NCBI GenBank assembly: GCA_903858815.1
Contig: CAIOKE010000353.1
Span: 1 to 42,562, forward strand
Length of the DNA stretch: 42,562 nt
Source: an uncultured Planctomycetaceae bacterium
Lineage (GTDB): Bacteria; Planctomycetota; Planctomycetia; Planctomycetales; Planctomycetaceae
Direction of reading: 5' to 3'
The translations under genes and the position numbers were made by a program. Below the pieces are notes generated by a model, which made no database searches, was not told the origin of the DNA, and saw only the letters and a list, made by a program, of their open reading frames with translations. Shown here piece after piece: positions 34,886 to 42,562 of the stretch (positions are counted from its first letter, which is position 1; each line of letters starts with the position of its first letter).

Positions 34886-35020
34886 TTTCGGCTGTGGTTT
34901 TCCCTGGGCGTCGCCCAAGGCTGCGTTGTCTATGGCCGTTGGCCAATTGCAGGTGTGGGGCGCCCCAGACCCTGGGCTGCGCCCTGTGCTATCGGCAATC
35001 GCCCCTTCAGGTCTGAATCG
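34886..35020. repeat. Palindrome-rich intergenic element
   Basis: A dense series of short inverted repeats within about 135 bases: GGGCGTCGCCC, TTGGCCAA, GGGGCGCCCC and GGGCTGCGCCC, joined by CAAGGCTGCG and CCAGACCCTG. From memory similar elements are scattered in other planctomycete genomes, but only one copy is in this window. Confidence 0.45.
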
Positions 35021-35421
35021 GAAAAATATGGACTGCACACACCAAATACACGCCGCAACGGACTCGTGACCAGACGGGTTTTGTCGGTAATGACAAGGCT
35101 TCAGCCCGTGTCGTCCACCACGTTCAAGCCCCCACAGGCGAGCCGTTAGCGTCAACTGACGGGTGTTTGCGCGCAACGCGGTCACCGCGCTGGTGCTCAG
35201 TGGTCCGAGGGCAGGAAGCTGACGGGTGTTGTTTTTCGAGCGGTTGGAGCGTGCGTGTTGGGGGGCTGAAAGGTGTTGTCGTTTGCGTCTGAGCGATTGT
35301 GTTTTCCTGGCACGAGTGCAGTATCCATCGCGTTTTTTGCCAACCGCATCAAACGGCAACCTGCAGGTGCGCAAAAGATTTTTCGTTCAGCCCATTTTAT
35401 CTCGTACCACCAGAGCTCACG

Positions 35422-36741
35422 CTAACTCTCCGCTGCCTTTGACAGATCTGCCATCTCAGCCGGCTTCAGGCGGTGACCAGCGAACCAGCCCAGTGCCAGC
35501 AGCACACACACACATGACACCGAGCCGGCCACCCAGCACAGGCCTGTAAACAGTTCCAGTGGGTTCTGGTTCTTACGCAGAGTGCCGTTCAGCAGCATGC
35601 AGGCGACGTAGCCGAGGTAGCCACTGGAATCCGCCACATACATCAGGAAACCGACGTTCCCTTTTTCGCGAGTCATCGCCAGCAGTCGTTCAAACACAGA
35701 CGCATGCACGGCGACGTAAGGCAGATACAGCCCCAGTCCAATCAGCACCATAAAACTGAAGGCGGACAAACCGGCTGACTTCCCCAGCAAAGCGACGAAG
35801 ATCAGCACAAATCCGACAAGGCAGGTGGCCAGTGAAATGCGAAAGGCTGCCAGGTTATTTCGTACAAAGACAAGGCTGCCATTCACCGCAAGCACTCCCA
35901 GTGCCACCCAGATTTCCGAGGTTGTGAATTGCTGGGGCGCGGCGGTTTGACCAAGTCCCTGCCAGATTTCTGCTGCAAAGTCAGCTCGCACGCTGCGAAT
36001 GACGGTCACCAGCAGATACATGAACACGATCGCGGCAAGTCCTGGCCCAAAGCGTCTCAACATCGCCCAGCGTTCGTCGCGGTTCATTCTTGACCGGGCA
36101 GCGCGTGCTGCGATATCGCGTGGCGAGGGGGCCGGGGTACGTGCAAGCACAGTGACAGCGAGTGTCAGCGGCAACAGGAACAAAGCTCCAGCCGCCGCCG
36201 GCATCCAGTCCTCAGGAATCCCCACCTCCAGCAACCATGCCCCTGTGGATTTTGCGGCACCATCAGCGACGATGAAACTGGCACACAGCCCGGCCAGCAG
36301 CACTTCTGAAACTCGCCGCCCTTCCAGAAAGCCCATCACGAGCCCGAATACCATGCCGAGGGGCAGTCCGTTCAGAAACATGCAGACGATGTTCCATGGG
36401 CGAGGCAGCAAGCCGAACAGAACGAGGGCCAGTTCGCTCAGTCCGATCAACACCAGCAGAGCTCGGGCACGTCCCGCGGGAGGCATGCCGGCGATCACTC
36501 CGATCCCGATAAATTTGGACAGGCTGTAGCCGATGACCTGGGTGGTCACCACGAGGTATTTGAATTCAAATCCAAAGAACTGGGAGTCCGTAAAACGAGC
36601 GGCAGTAAACGGTTTACGAAATGCGTAGGCGCAGAAGTAGGTTGTGAAAGCAGCGAGGGTCGCCCAGAATGCCCAGCTTGCCGAAACCGGCGTGTGTGAC
36701 TGCGGCTGCTCTGATGTCTCTGCGGTGGAATCTGTTATCAT
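35422..36741 (-). CDS. DUF5690-type MFS-like membrane transporter
   Basis: A protein of 439 residues with about 12 hydrophobic segments. The first region reads ATLAAFTTYFCAYAFRKPFT, resembling the DUF5690 family, which is close to the glycerol-phosphate/sugar-phosphate antiporters of the MFS. A basic loop of about 40 residues (PSPRDIAARAARSRMNRDER) separates the two halves, as in MFS carriers. AAGGA lies about eight bases before the ATG. The gene is divergent from the FAD oxidase/phnX pair with 149 bases between them. Together with the phosphonate genes this suggests uptake of an organophosphonate, an organophosphate or a breakdown product. The substrate is inferred only from context. Confidence 0.85.
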   Translation of the reverse strand: MITDSTAETSEQPQSHTPVSASWAFWATLAAFTTYFCAYAFRKPFTAARFTDSQFFGFEFKYLVVTTQVIGYSLSKFIGIGVIAGMPPAGRARALLVLIGLSELALVLFGLLPRPWNIVCMFLNGLPLGMVFGLVMGFLEGRRVSEVLLAGLCASFIVADGAAKSTGAWLLEVGIPEDWMPAAAGALFLLPLTLAVTVLARTPAPSPRDIAARAARSRMNRDERWAMLRRFGPGLAAIVFMYLLVTVIRSVRADFAAEIWQGLGQTAAPQQFTTSEIWVALGVLAVNGSLVFVRNNLAAFRISLATCLVGFVLIFVALLGKSAGLSAFSFMVLIGLGLYLPYVAVHASVFERLLAMTREKGNVGFLMYVADSSGYLGYVACMLLNGTLRKNQNPLELFTGLCWVAGSVSCVCVLLALGWFAGHRLKPAEMADLSKAAES

Positions 36742-36855
36742 TCCGGGATCCTTGCTCAGCCTTCACAGAATTTTCGCAGCCGGTGTCAACATCGAGCACG
36801 TCAGGCTGATGGTGTGCAGCGGGCGTTAAGGAATAGTAAACAGTTGCAGGGCTTT

Positions 36856-36867
36856 CCGGAATTCCGG
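36856..36867. promoter_or_regulatory. Perfect 12-base palindrome in the divergent promoter region
   Basis: CCGGAATTCCGG is a perfect palindrome 23 bases before the GTG of the FAD oxidase gene and 115 bases before the transporter gene. It is a candidate operator, but a palindrome of this size can also occur by chance. Confidence 0.25.
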
Positions 36868-36890
36868 CAGTCGCCTTAAGGAGTGCGCGT

Positions 36891-38051
36891 GTGACTTCCA
36901 GCCGTTCAGCGGAACAGGTAGCGGTGATTGGTGCAGGCATCGTCGGTCTGGCTCAGGCGTGGCTGGCCGCCGAGAGCGGGCGACAGGTCACGGTGATTGA
37001 GCGTTCTCAGCGAGCTGCGGGTGCCTCGATTCGAAATTTCGGGATGATCTGGCCCATTGGTCAGCCACATGGAACGTTGTATCAGACGGCACTCCGCAGT
37101 CGTTCGCGCTGGCTGAGACTGGCAACAGAAGCGGGAATCTGGGTGAATCCGTGCGGTTCGCTGCATGCGGCGCATCGTGGCGATGAACAGGCTGTATTGG
37201 AGGAATTTGCCGCAGCGGCGACAGGTCTTGACATCAGCTGCCAGCTGCTGACTGCTGAACAGGTGCAGCAGAAGGCACCGCTTGTCAATCCCGAGGGTCT
37301 GCGGTGTGGATTGTTCAGCCCAACTGAGTTGTGTGTGAATCCCACCGAGGCGACTCGCAGTCTTCCCGCCTGGCTTTCCGAGCGACTGGGGGTGACGTTT
37401 CAGTTCGGAGTGCTGGCCAGTGCGGTTGAGGAATCCGGTGGCCGTCCGGAGATTGTCTTTTCCGATGGTCGGAAGCAGACATTCGATCGAGTGATTGTCT
37501 GTGGTGGTTCAGATTTTCAGACGCTGTATCCAGAGATTCTGGCGGGATCCGGGTTAGTAGCCTGTAAGCTGCAGATGCTGGCGATTGATGGTGGAGCGGC
37601 CGATTATCGCCCTGGAATGCATCTCGCCAGTGGCTTGACGCTGCGTCACTATCGGATTTTTGAAATCTGCCAAAGCCTCGCGAAGCTGCGGCAGCGAATC
37701 GCTGAGGAGACTCCGGAACTGGACGAGTACGGCATCCATGTGATGGCATCTCAGAACAATCATGGCGATCTGATCCTGGGCGATTCGCACGAATACGGCA
37801 ATCGGATTGAGCCCTTTGATGATGTGCGAATCGACGAATGGATCCTGCGTGAATTGCGAACGCTGCTGCGTCTGCCCTCATGGCAGCTCAGTCGTCGCTG
37901 GCATGGGATTTATGCGAAACATCCTGAACTTCCGGTGTTTCAGCATGAAGTCCGGCCTCGTGTCCACATTTTCGCGGGGACGGGTGGATCGGGAATGACG
38001 ATGTCCTTTGGTTTGGCGGAAGACTTCTGGAATGGGATCGACAATGGTTGA
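36891..38051 (+). CDS. FAD-dependent amine oxidase of the phosphonate-associated group (TIGR03364/PbfC-like)
   Basis: A DAO-type FAD oxidoreductase of 386 residues. GTG 36891 is preceded by AAGGAG at seven bases, an excellent ribosome site. The FAD motif is VIGAGIVGLAQAWLAAESG (12-30). The substrate-domain motif ASIRNFGMIWPIGQPHG and the C-terminal FAGTGGSGMTMSFGLAE are characteristic of the group that accompanies phosphonatases. Members have been proposed or shown to oxidise aminophosphonates: N-methyl-aminoethylphosphonate is oxidised by PbfC to phosphonoacetaldehyde. The next gene is phnX, which cleaves exactly this product, so an oxidase-phosphonatase pathway is likely. It ends 35 bases before the phnX start, forming an operon. 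Confidence 0.9.
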   Translation: MTSSRSAEQVAVIGAGIVGLAQAWLAAESGRQVTVIERSQRAAGASIRNFGMIWPIGQPHGTLYQTALRSRSRWLRLATEAGIWVNPCGSLHAAHRGDEQAVLEEFAAAATGLDISCQLLTAEQVQQKAPLVNPEGLRCGLFSPTELCVNPTEATRSLPAWLSERLGVTFQFGVLASAVEESGGRPEIVFSDGRKQTFDRVIVCGGSDFQTLYPEILAGSGLVACKLQMLAIDGGAADYRPGMHLASGLTLRHYRIFEICQSLAKLRQRIAEETPELDEYGIHVMASQNNHGDLILGDSHEYGNRIEPFDDVRIDEWILRELRTLLRLPSWQLSRRWHGIYAKHPELPVFQHEVRPRVHIFAGTGGSGMTMSFGLAEDFWNGIDNG

Positions 38052-38086
38052 TCCGGAAACCGTGGACCTTTCAGGGAGTGACGAGG

Positions 38087-38884
38087 ATGTCTGGACAGCA
38101 GCGAATACAGGCCATTCTGTTTGACTGGGCGGGGACGACGGTGGATTTCGGCAGTCGGGCTCCGGCGCAGGTCTTCGTTGAGATTTTTCGTCAGCGAGGA
38201 GTGGCGATTACAGTGGCCGAAGCGCGTGAGCCGATGGGGCGGGCCAAGCGAGACCATATTGCAGCCGTCGTGGCAATGCCTCGTGTCGCCCGGGAGTGGC
38301 AGCGAGTGCATGGGCAGCCTGCGGCGGAGTCGGATGTCACAGCGATGTACGAGGACTTTCTGCCATTGCAGAAGTCTGTGTTGGCGGAAGGCTCGGATGT
38401 CATCGCCGGCATCCCGGCAACGATCGCATGGCTGCGACAGCGAGGTATCCGGATTGGTTCGACCACCGGCTATACTCGGGAACTGATGTCGGTGGTGGCC
38501 CCCCTGGCCGCGGCGCAGGGTTACGCACCGGATGTGATTGTGTGTTCAGACGAGGTTTCGGCGGGGCGACCTGCACCATGGCTGAATCTGCGAGCAGCGG
38601 CGGAGCTGCGAACGGATATGGCGGCGAATGTGATGGTGGTGGACGACACCATCGTGGGGATTCAGGCTGGTCAGGCGGCGGGGATGACAACAGTTGCGGT
38701 TTCACTGACCGGGAATGCCATGGGGCTGTCACTAGCGGAAGTTTGTGCATTGCCAGCAAATGAATTGTCTGAACGACTGCTGGCGATCGAGCAGGAGTTT
38801 CTGCAGGCTGGTGCGGACTATGTCATTACGTCAGTGGCGGAATTGCCTGAGTTACTGCGAGGAAACCCGTTTGGGCTGACATGA
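38087..38884 (+). CDS. phnX: Phosphonoacetaldehyde hydrolase (phosphonatase)
   Basis: Cleaves the C-P bond of phosphonoacetaldehyde to acetaldehyde and phosphate. The protein has 265 residues, full length for PhnX. The HAD nucleophile is Asp13 in FDWAGTTVDFG; Ala15 replaces the usual second Asp, as in all PhnX. The Schiff-base lysine is Lys54 in PMGRAKRDH, followed by GSTTGYTRELM and a VDDTIVGIQAG motif carrying the Mg ligand. ATG 38087 with GGAG eight bases before it is preferred over a TTG at 38048 inside the upstream gene. With the FAD oxidase it would feed phosphorus (and carbon) from an aminophosphonate into metabolism. No aminotransferase PhnW is in the window, which supports the oxidase as the source of the aldehyde. 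Confidence 0.96.
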   Translation: MSGQQRIQAILFDWAGTTVDFGSRAPAQVFVEIFRQRGVAITVAEAREPMGRAKRDHIAAVVAMPRVAREWQRVHGQPAAESDVTAMYEDFLPLQKSVLAEGSDVIAGIPATIAWLRQRGIRIGSTTGYTRELMSVVAPLAAAQGYAPDVIVCSDEVSAGRPAPWLNLRAAAELRTDMAANVMVVDDTIVGIQAGQAAGMTTVAVSLTGNAMGLSLAEVCALPANELSERLLAIEQEFLQAGADYVITSVAELPELLRGNPFGLT

Positions 38885-38945
38885 GGCGGGTAGCAGGCTG
38901 ACCGGTAACGCGATCATGTCCGCGGGGTTCAGTGGTCAGTGCACG

Positions 38946-39205
38946 CTAACTTCCCTCGGGAGGGCGAGGCTCCTGACGAGCCGAAGGTCGTTGGATTTGC
39001 GTTACCGAGCTGGTGCTCGGTGGTCCCAGGGAAGTCCCCCTTCGGAAGGGCGAGGCTCCTGCAGAGCTGAAGGGCGTTGGATTTGCGGTACCGAGCTGGT
39101 GCTCGGTGGTCCCGGGGGGCGGGCCGTTTGCGGGAGTTGGCGGGTGTTGTTTGATGTTGTGACAGAACGTCCCCGAGCTGGTGCTCGGTGGTCCCACGGG
39201 GCGAG
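38946..39205 (+). repeat. Tandem 86-base repeat, two units plus a partial third
   Basis: GGGAGGGCGAGGC is at 38959 (GGAAGGGCGAGGC at 39044) and the hairpin core ACCGAGCTGGTGCTCGGT at 39004 and 39090, again 86 bases apart. A third hairpin lies near 39173 with different bases between. It is the same unit as at 32690-32870. Confidence 0.85.
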
Positions 39206-39384
39206 CCGTTTGCGGGAGTTGCCGGGGGGGCTGAAGTTGTAGGCGCCCAACTGAAGCTCGGCAGAAGAAGCTTCTGATGTCCGCAACCAATCTTTCGTGG
39301 ACGTTCCGGTTCGGCGTGGACAAATCCTGTAAACACCAGTGGCAATGCAATTTGCTGGTGCGCACCAGAATTCGTGTTGCGCAG

Positions 39385-39416
39385 AAAAAAGCCACCGGGG
39401 TGTGAAACCCGATGGC
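39385..39416 (-). terminator. Intrinsic terminator of ilvB
   Basis: On the minus strand GCCATCGGG pairs with CCCGGTGGC (one G-U pair, loop of eight bases), directly followed by six Ts. It lies about 50 bases after the ilvB stop. Confidence 0.85.
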
Positions 39417-39468
39417 TTGTCTTCGATGGAGCTGTGGCGTTGCAGGCGAGGCCGCAGCGCTGTCGCAC

Positions 39469-41262
39469 TTACTTCGTGATGATTTCCCGCACGGTGCGAC
39501 CGCTGGGAATCATGGGCAGGACGTGTTCCTGATACGGACAGATCACATCCAGCAGATACGGGCCATCATAGGCCAGCATTTCTGCCAGAGCAGCCGGGTA
39601 CTCGGCACGACTGCGGACCTGTCGAGCTTTGATGCCGTAGCCTTCGGCGATCTTCACGAAGTTGGGGAAGGTTTCCATCGGCATTGTGCCGTCACCTTCG
39701 CCGAGGGCTTCCGGATGATCCACCGGTCCGAGATAGGTGTGGGCCCGACGACCCGACATGAACCGATCTTCCCACTGGACCACCATGCCCAGATGCTGGT
39801 TGTTCAGCAGCAGAATCTTGACCGGCAGTTTTTCGCAGGTCAGTGTTCCCAGTTCCTGAATATTCATCTGGAACGAACCGTCACCGTCGATATCGATGAC
39901 CAGCGAATCCGGGCAGGCTGTCTGCACGCCCATGGCGGCTGGCAGTCCAAAACCCATCGTGCCAAGACCAGAGCTGCTGAGCCAGCGACGGGGCTTGTCG
40001 AATTTGTAGAACTGAGCAGCCCACATCTGGTGCTGACCAACGCCCACTGCGACGTAGGTGTCGCGGTTCTGAGTCTGTCTCCAGAGCTCTTCAATGGCGT
40101 ACTGCTGCAGAATCCTGTCGCCAGCATCGGCATAACCCAGCGGGAATTTGGCCTTCCAGCCGGCAATCTGCTGATGCCATTCCGTCAGGTCCGGAATGTC
40201 CTCAGCCGTCAAAGCGGCGTTGAGTGCTTCCAGTGCCTGACGCACATCACCATGCACCGGAATGTGCGCTTCTTTGTTCTTGTGAATCTCAGAAGCGTCG
40301 ATGTCGACATGCACGATCTTGCCGTGCTTGGCGAACTCTTCCAGTTTACCGGTCACTCGGTCGTCAAATCGCACGCCAAAGGCCAGCAGCAGGTCGGCCT
40401 GATCCACTGCATAGTTGGCGTAGACCGTGCCATGCATGCCCAGCATGTGCAGCGACTGCGTGTGAGTACCCGGGAAGACACCCAGTCCCATCACCGTCAT
40501 CGTGACCGGAATGCCGGTTCGCAGGGCAAACTTTGTCAGTTCTGCTGAGGCTTCGCTGTTGATGCAGCCACCGCCGACATACAGGACCGGACGCTTTGAA
40601 CGACGGACTGCTGCCAGAATCTGGCGGACCTGTTCAGGAGCAATCGTGCGCGTTTCAGGGCGGTAACCCGGCAGGTTCATTGGAGGATCAAAGTCAACTG
40701 CCGACAGGGGCAGCGTCTGCAGCTGCACGTCCTTGGGAACGTCGACAAGAACCGGTCCCGGACGGCCCGTCATCGCGATATGGTACGCTTCCTTCATCAC
40801 TCGCGCCACATCACGCACGTCCGTGATCATGTACTGATGCTTGGTGATCGCCCCGCAAACCTCCACCATCGGAGTTTCCTGGAAGGCGTCACTGCCAATC
40901 ACCGCCTGCGGAACCTGACCGGTGATGCAGATCATCGGGATACTGTCCAGTTTGGCATCCGCAATACCCGTCACCAGATTGGTTGCCCCCGGACCACTGG
41001 TGCCCATTACGACACCAATTTTGCCGGTCGCACGAGCAATTCCCTGAGCCGCAAAACAGCCACCCTGCTCGTGACGCGGCAGAATGGTCCGAATCTGTTC
41101 ACGCTGCTCACGCAGTGCCTGATGCAAAGGCATGCTGGCACCGCCAGGATACGCATAAATCGTCTCAACACCCAGACGCACCAGCATCTCAACCAGAATC
41201 TGAGCACCGTTGATCGTCTGTGTCGTATTTTCGACATTCGTTACCGCAGTCACCGTCTTCAC
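39469..41262 (-). CDS. ilvB: Acetolactate synthase large subunit
   Basis: Joins two pyruvates to 2-acetolactate, or pyruvate and 2-ketobutyrate to acetohydroxybutyrate, for branched amino acids. The protein has 597 residues. The start codon is GTG 41262; a second GTG three codons on has better spacing from AGGAAGG and is possible. Motifs are [12 protein letters not shown], the catalytic Glu in [37 protein letters not shown] and KHQYMI, and the ThDP motif [15 protein letters not shown] followed by [13 protein letters not shown] with the Trp of true anabolic enzymes. It ends in [18 protein letters not shown], as in classical IlvB. The regulatory subunit gene ilvN is not adjacent; downstream is a terminator. 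Confidence 0.96.
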   Translation of the reverse strand: MKTVTAVTNVENTTQTINGAQILVEMLVRLGVETIYAYPGGASMPLHQALREQREQIRTILPRHEQGGCFAAQGIARATGKIGVVMGTSGPGATNLVTGIADAKLDSIPMICITGQVPQAVIGSDAFQETPMVEVCGAITKHQYMITDVRDVARVMKEAYHIAMTGRPGPVLVDVPKDVQLQTLPLSAVDFDPPMNLPGYRPETRTIAPEQVRQILAAVRRSKRPVLYVGGGCINSEASAELTKFALRTGIPVTMTVMGLGVFPGTHTQSLHMLGMHGTVYANYAVDQADLLLAFGVRFDDRVTGKLEEFAKHGKIVHVDIDASEIHKNKEAHIPVHGDVRQALEALNAALTAEDIPDLTEWHQQIAGWKAKFPLGYADAGDRILQQYAIEELWRQTQNRDTYVAVGVGQHQMWAAQFYKFDKPRRWLSSSGLGTMGFGLPAAMGVQTACPDSLVIDIDGDGSFQMNIQELGTLTCEKLPVKILLLNNQHLGMVVQWEDRFMSGRRAHTYLGPVDHPEALGEGDGTMPMETFPNFVKIAEGYGIKARQVRSRAEYPAALAEMLAYDGPYLLDVICPYQEHVLPMIPSGRTVREIITK

Positions 41263-41666
41263 CCTTCCTCAACTTCAACTACTTCAGCGATCAGAAATCG
41301 CGGAAACATATCCTGTTACTGTCTGAACCCAACACTAGTTCGCTGACGCTTGATTCAAGCGATGCTGTACAAATGTTTTGGGTGCAGCCACGGCGCGGAA
41401 TTTCTCCGCTGCCCAAGTCTATTCTGCAGACTGCCCCGGATCGATGCAGAATTTCCTACGAATCGCCCGAAACCGGAAAGTCTCAATCGGGGAATCAGAA
41501 AAGGTTGAGCTTCGCAGTTGTGGTGACTGGGAAAAAAGGGCATTCCGGAGTCAAAGGTCGGCATTTGCCGGCACGGTTATCCCCGGTTTGAGTCCAGTTC
41601 TATCGATGATTCCTCAGGTTTCGGTTCTGCAAGGTCCTTCAGCGATCCCAGAGGCCACTTCCCGGT
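41263..41666. other. Intergenic stretch between the efflux pump gene and ilvB
   Basis: These 404 bases contain no convincing gene and no member of the repeat families. They should hold the ilvB leader and promoter; a TTGGGT...TATGTT pair about 60 bases before the gene is only weakly promoter-like. A 15-base palindrome is listed separately. Confidence 0.45.
41347..41361. promoter_or_regulatory. 15-base palindrome upstream of ilvB
   Basis: CGCTTGATTCAAGCG has two perfect 7-base arms around one central base, about 85 bases before the ilvB start. It could be a regulator-binding site. No T-run follows, so it is not a terminator. Confidence 0.3.
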
Positions 41667-42562
41667 TCAATGCGATCCACTTGCTGCCAGGCCGTCTGCC
41701 GGAACAGGTTCGTCGTCCGTGCCGACCGGTAGACCGGCGGCGAACCACGGGTAAATGGCCGGGACTACCAGTGATGTCAGCAGCGTTGAGGTGACCAGTC
41801 CGCCGATCACCACCGTGGCCAGAGGTCTCTGCATTTCGGCGCCGTCACTGGTGGACAGAGCCATGGGCAGGAATCCAAGGCTGGCCACGAAAGCGGTCAT
41901 CAGCACCGGTCGTAGTCGGGATAGAGCCGTCAGCCGGGTTGCCTCAGACAGGGGGATGCTGGTGCGTCTCAGGTTTTCGGCGGCACTGACCCAGACGAGT
42001 CCATTAAGTACGGCCACACCGAACAGGGCGATGAACCCAACGCCAGCGGAAATACTGAAGGGCATGCTGCGCAGCCACAACGCAAAGATACCGCCACTGG
42101 CGGCCATCGGGACTGCCAGAAAGATGAGCAGCGCCAGTCTGGTGGAGCCGAATGAGGTGTACAGCAGCAGGAAGATCAGCAGCAGAACGACGGGTGTAAT
42201 CAGGATCAGTCGCGTGCTGGCTGACTGCAGATTTTCGAAGTCACCACCCCAGCGAATTTCATAGCCGGCCGGCAGCGGGACGCTGCGTTCGACAGCCAGC
42301 TGTGCTTCTGAGACAAAGGTGGCCACATCGCGTCCTCGGACATTGGCCGAGACGAACGTACGTCGTCGGTTGGATTCGTGCTCCACTGAAGGCGGGGTTT
42401 CCTCGATTCGTACATCGGCAAGTTCTTCGAGCGGTACGGGGATTCCGCCGGCCTGTCCGACCGGCAACTGCTTCAGGCGTTCGACGTCACTGCGCCAGGA
42501 TTCGGGGATGCGAACCTGAATGGGATAGCGGGCGCGGCCTTCGAACATTGTGCCTACCTGAC
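41667..42562 (-). CDS. RND efflux pump inner-membrane subunit, CusA/CzcA-like (5' part outside window)
   Basis: The frame is open to the right edge, so the gene continues beyond the window; the ATG at 42548 is internal. The visible 298 residues are the C-terminal quarter to third of an RND pump. A periplasmic part comes first (RYPIQVRIPESWRSD, LEELADVRIEETPPSVEHES, YEIRWGGDFENLQ). Then come the last five to six membrane segments: LILITPVVLLLIFLLLYTSF, ALLIFLAVPMAASGGIFALW, ISAGVGFIALFGVAVLNG and a helix pair around LRPVLMTAFVASLGFLPMAL. GVAVLNGLVW and RLRPVLMT are typical of the heavy-metal efflux (HME) class, which exports Cu, Ag, Co, Zn or Cd. The substrate cannot be told from this part. 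The tail PVPADGLAASGSH is unremarkable. Confidence 0.9.
   Translation of the reverse strand, partial: QVGTMFEGRARYPIQVRIPESWRSDVERLKQLPVGQAGGIPVPLEELADVRIEETPPSVEHESNRRRTFVSANVRGRDVATFVSEAQLAVERSVPLPAGYEIRWGGDFENLQSASTRLILITPVVLLLIFLLLYTSFGSTRLALLIFLAVPMAASGGIFALWLRSMPFSISAGVGFIALFGVAVLNGLVWVSAAENLRRTSIPLSEATRLTALSRLRPVLMTAFVASLGFLPMALSTSDGAEMQRPLATVVIGGLVTSTLLTSLVVPAIYPWFAAGLPVGTDDEPVPADGLAASGSH

Larger units (their letters stand above)
34116..35421. other. Gene-free 1.3 kb stretch within the phosphonate module
   Basis: No convincing gene lies here. It contains two GGCGAGCCGTTAGCG elements (34399-34430 and 35138-35167) and one 86-base unit (about 34432-34510, CACCGAGCTGGTGCTCGGTG hairpin). 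It also holds two-hairpin element copy 3 (34550-34656), further CACCGAGYTGGKGCTCGGTG-like hairpins near 34778 and 35182, and a palindrome-rich element (34886-35020). The last 180 bases before the transporter stop are non-repetitive and show no terminator. Confidence 0.6.
38885..39468. other. Repeat-bearing stretch between convergent phnX and ilvB
   Basis: These 584 bases have no convincing gene. They contain the 86-base tandem repeat (38946-39205), about 170 bases without recognised signal, and the ilvB terminator (39385-39416). Confidence 0.6.

Noticed and set aside
38048-38086. TTG start for phnX inside the FAD oxidase gene
   Set aside because: ATG 38087 has a good ribosome site and gives the usual family length.
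39412-40548. A 378-codon plus-strand open frame
   Set aside because: Antisense to ilvB; it also crosses the ilvB terminator.

Overview
The window most likely comes from a member of the Planctomycetota. The main reasons are two copies of the gene pair coding for a large DUF1592/DUF1588/DUF1585 haem protein and a DUF1552 protein, and the long intergenic stretches packed with short hairpin repeats and repeat-derived spurious ORFs. This is inferred from gene families and repeats, not from a marker gene. No tRNA, rRNA, integrase, transposase or CRISPR array was recognised.

From the left edge to about 32 kb every gene is on the minus strand and belongs mainly to a surface-polysaccharide locus. Read in the direction of transcription (right to left) it has a Wzc-type tyrosine autokinase/co-polymerase (29681-32065), a group 4 glycosyltransferase, GDP-L-fucose synthase, GDP-mannose 4,6-dehydratase, a second GMD-like enzyme and an EpsI-like exosortase-associated protein. 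After these come the two DUF1592/DUF1552 pairs (11320-20509). The locus ends with an NDP-sugar epimerase, a DegT-type aminotransferase, a Wzm/Wzt ABC exporter, glucose-1-phosphate cytidylyltransferase, CDP-glucose 4,6-dehydratase, an epimerase/reductase and a ThDP enzyme cut by the left edge. The last six genes are tightly packed except for a 181-base gap between wzm and wzt. They imply a CDP-linked deoxysugar, possibly with a ThDP-dependent two-carbon branch as in yersiniose, plus export of the finished chain. The GDP-fucose genes supply a second sugar donor. Two nucleotidyltransferase/small-protein pairs that look like toxin-antitoxin modules interrupt the locus (9044-9846 and 26687-27404).

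From 33 to 39 kb lies a phosphonate-breakdown module: a zinc alcohol dehydrogenase and an MFS-like DUF5690 transporter on the minus strand, and divergently an FAD amine oxidase and phosphonoacetaldehyde hydrolase (phnX) on the plus strand. To its right are ilvB (acetolactate synthase large subunit) with its own terminator, and the C-terminal part of an RND metal/drug efflux pump that runs off the right edge.

The gene-free stretches (9.8-11.3, 15.7-16.1, 22.7-23.3, 24.3-25.4, 28.8-29.7, 32.1-33.0, 34.1-35.4 and 38.9-39.5 kb) are filled with several repeat families. These are a ~105-base two-hairpin element in three copies, a ~255-base tandem repeat, a ~143-base tandem repeat, an 86-base tandem unit at two loci, and four 7-base-period microsatellites. 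Two good intrinsic terminators were found, behind the Wzc-like gene and behind ilvB.
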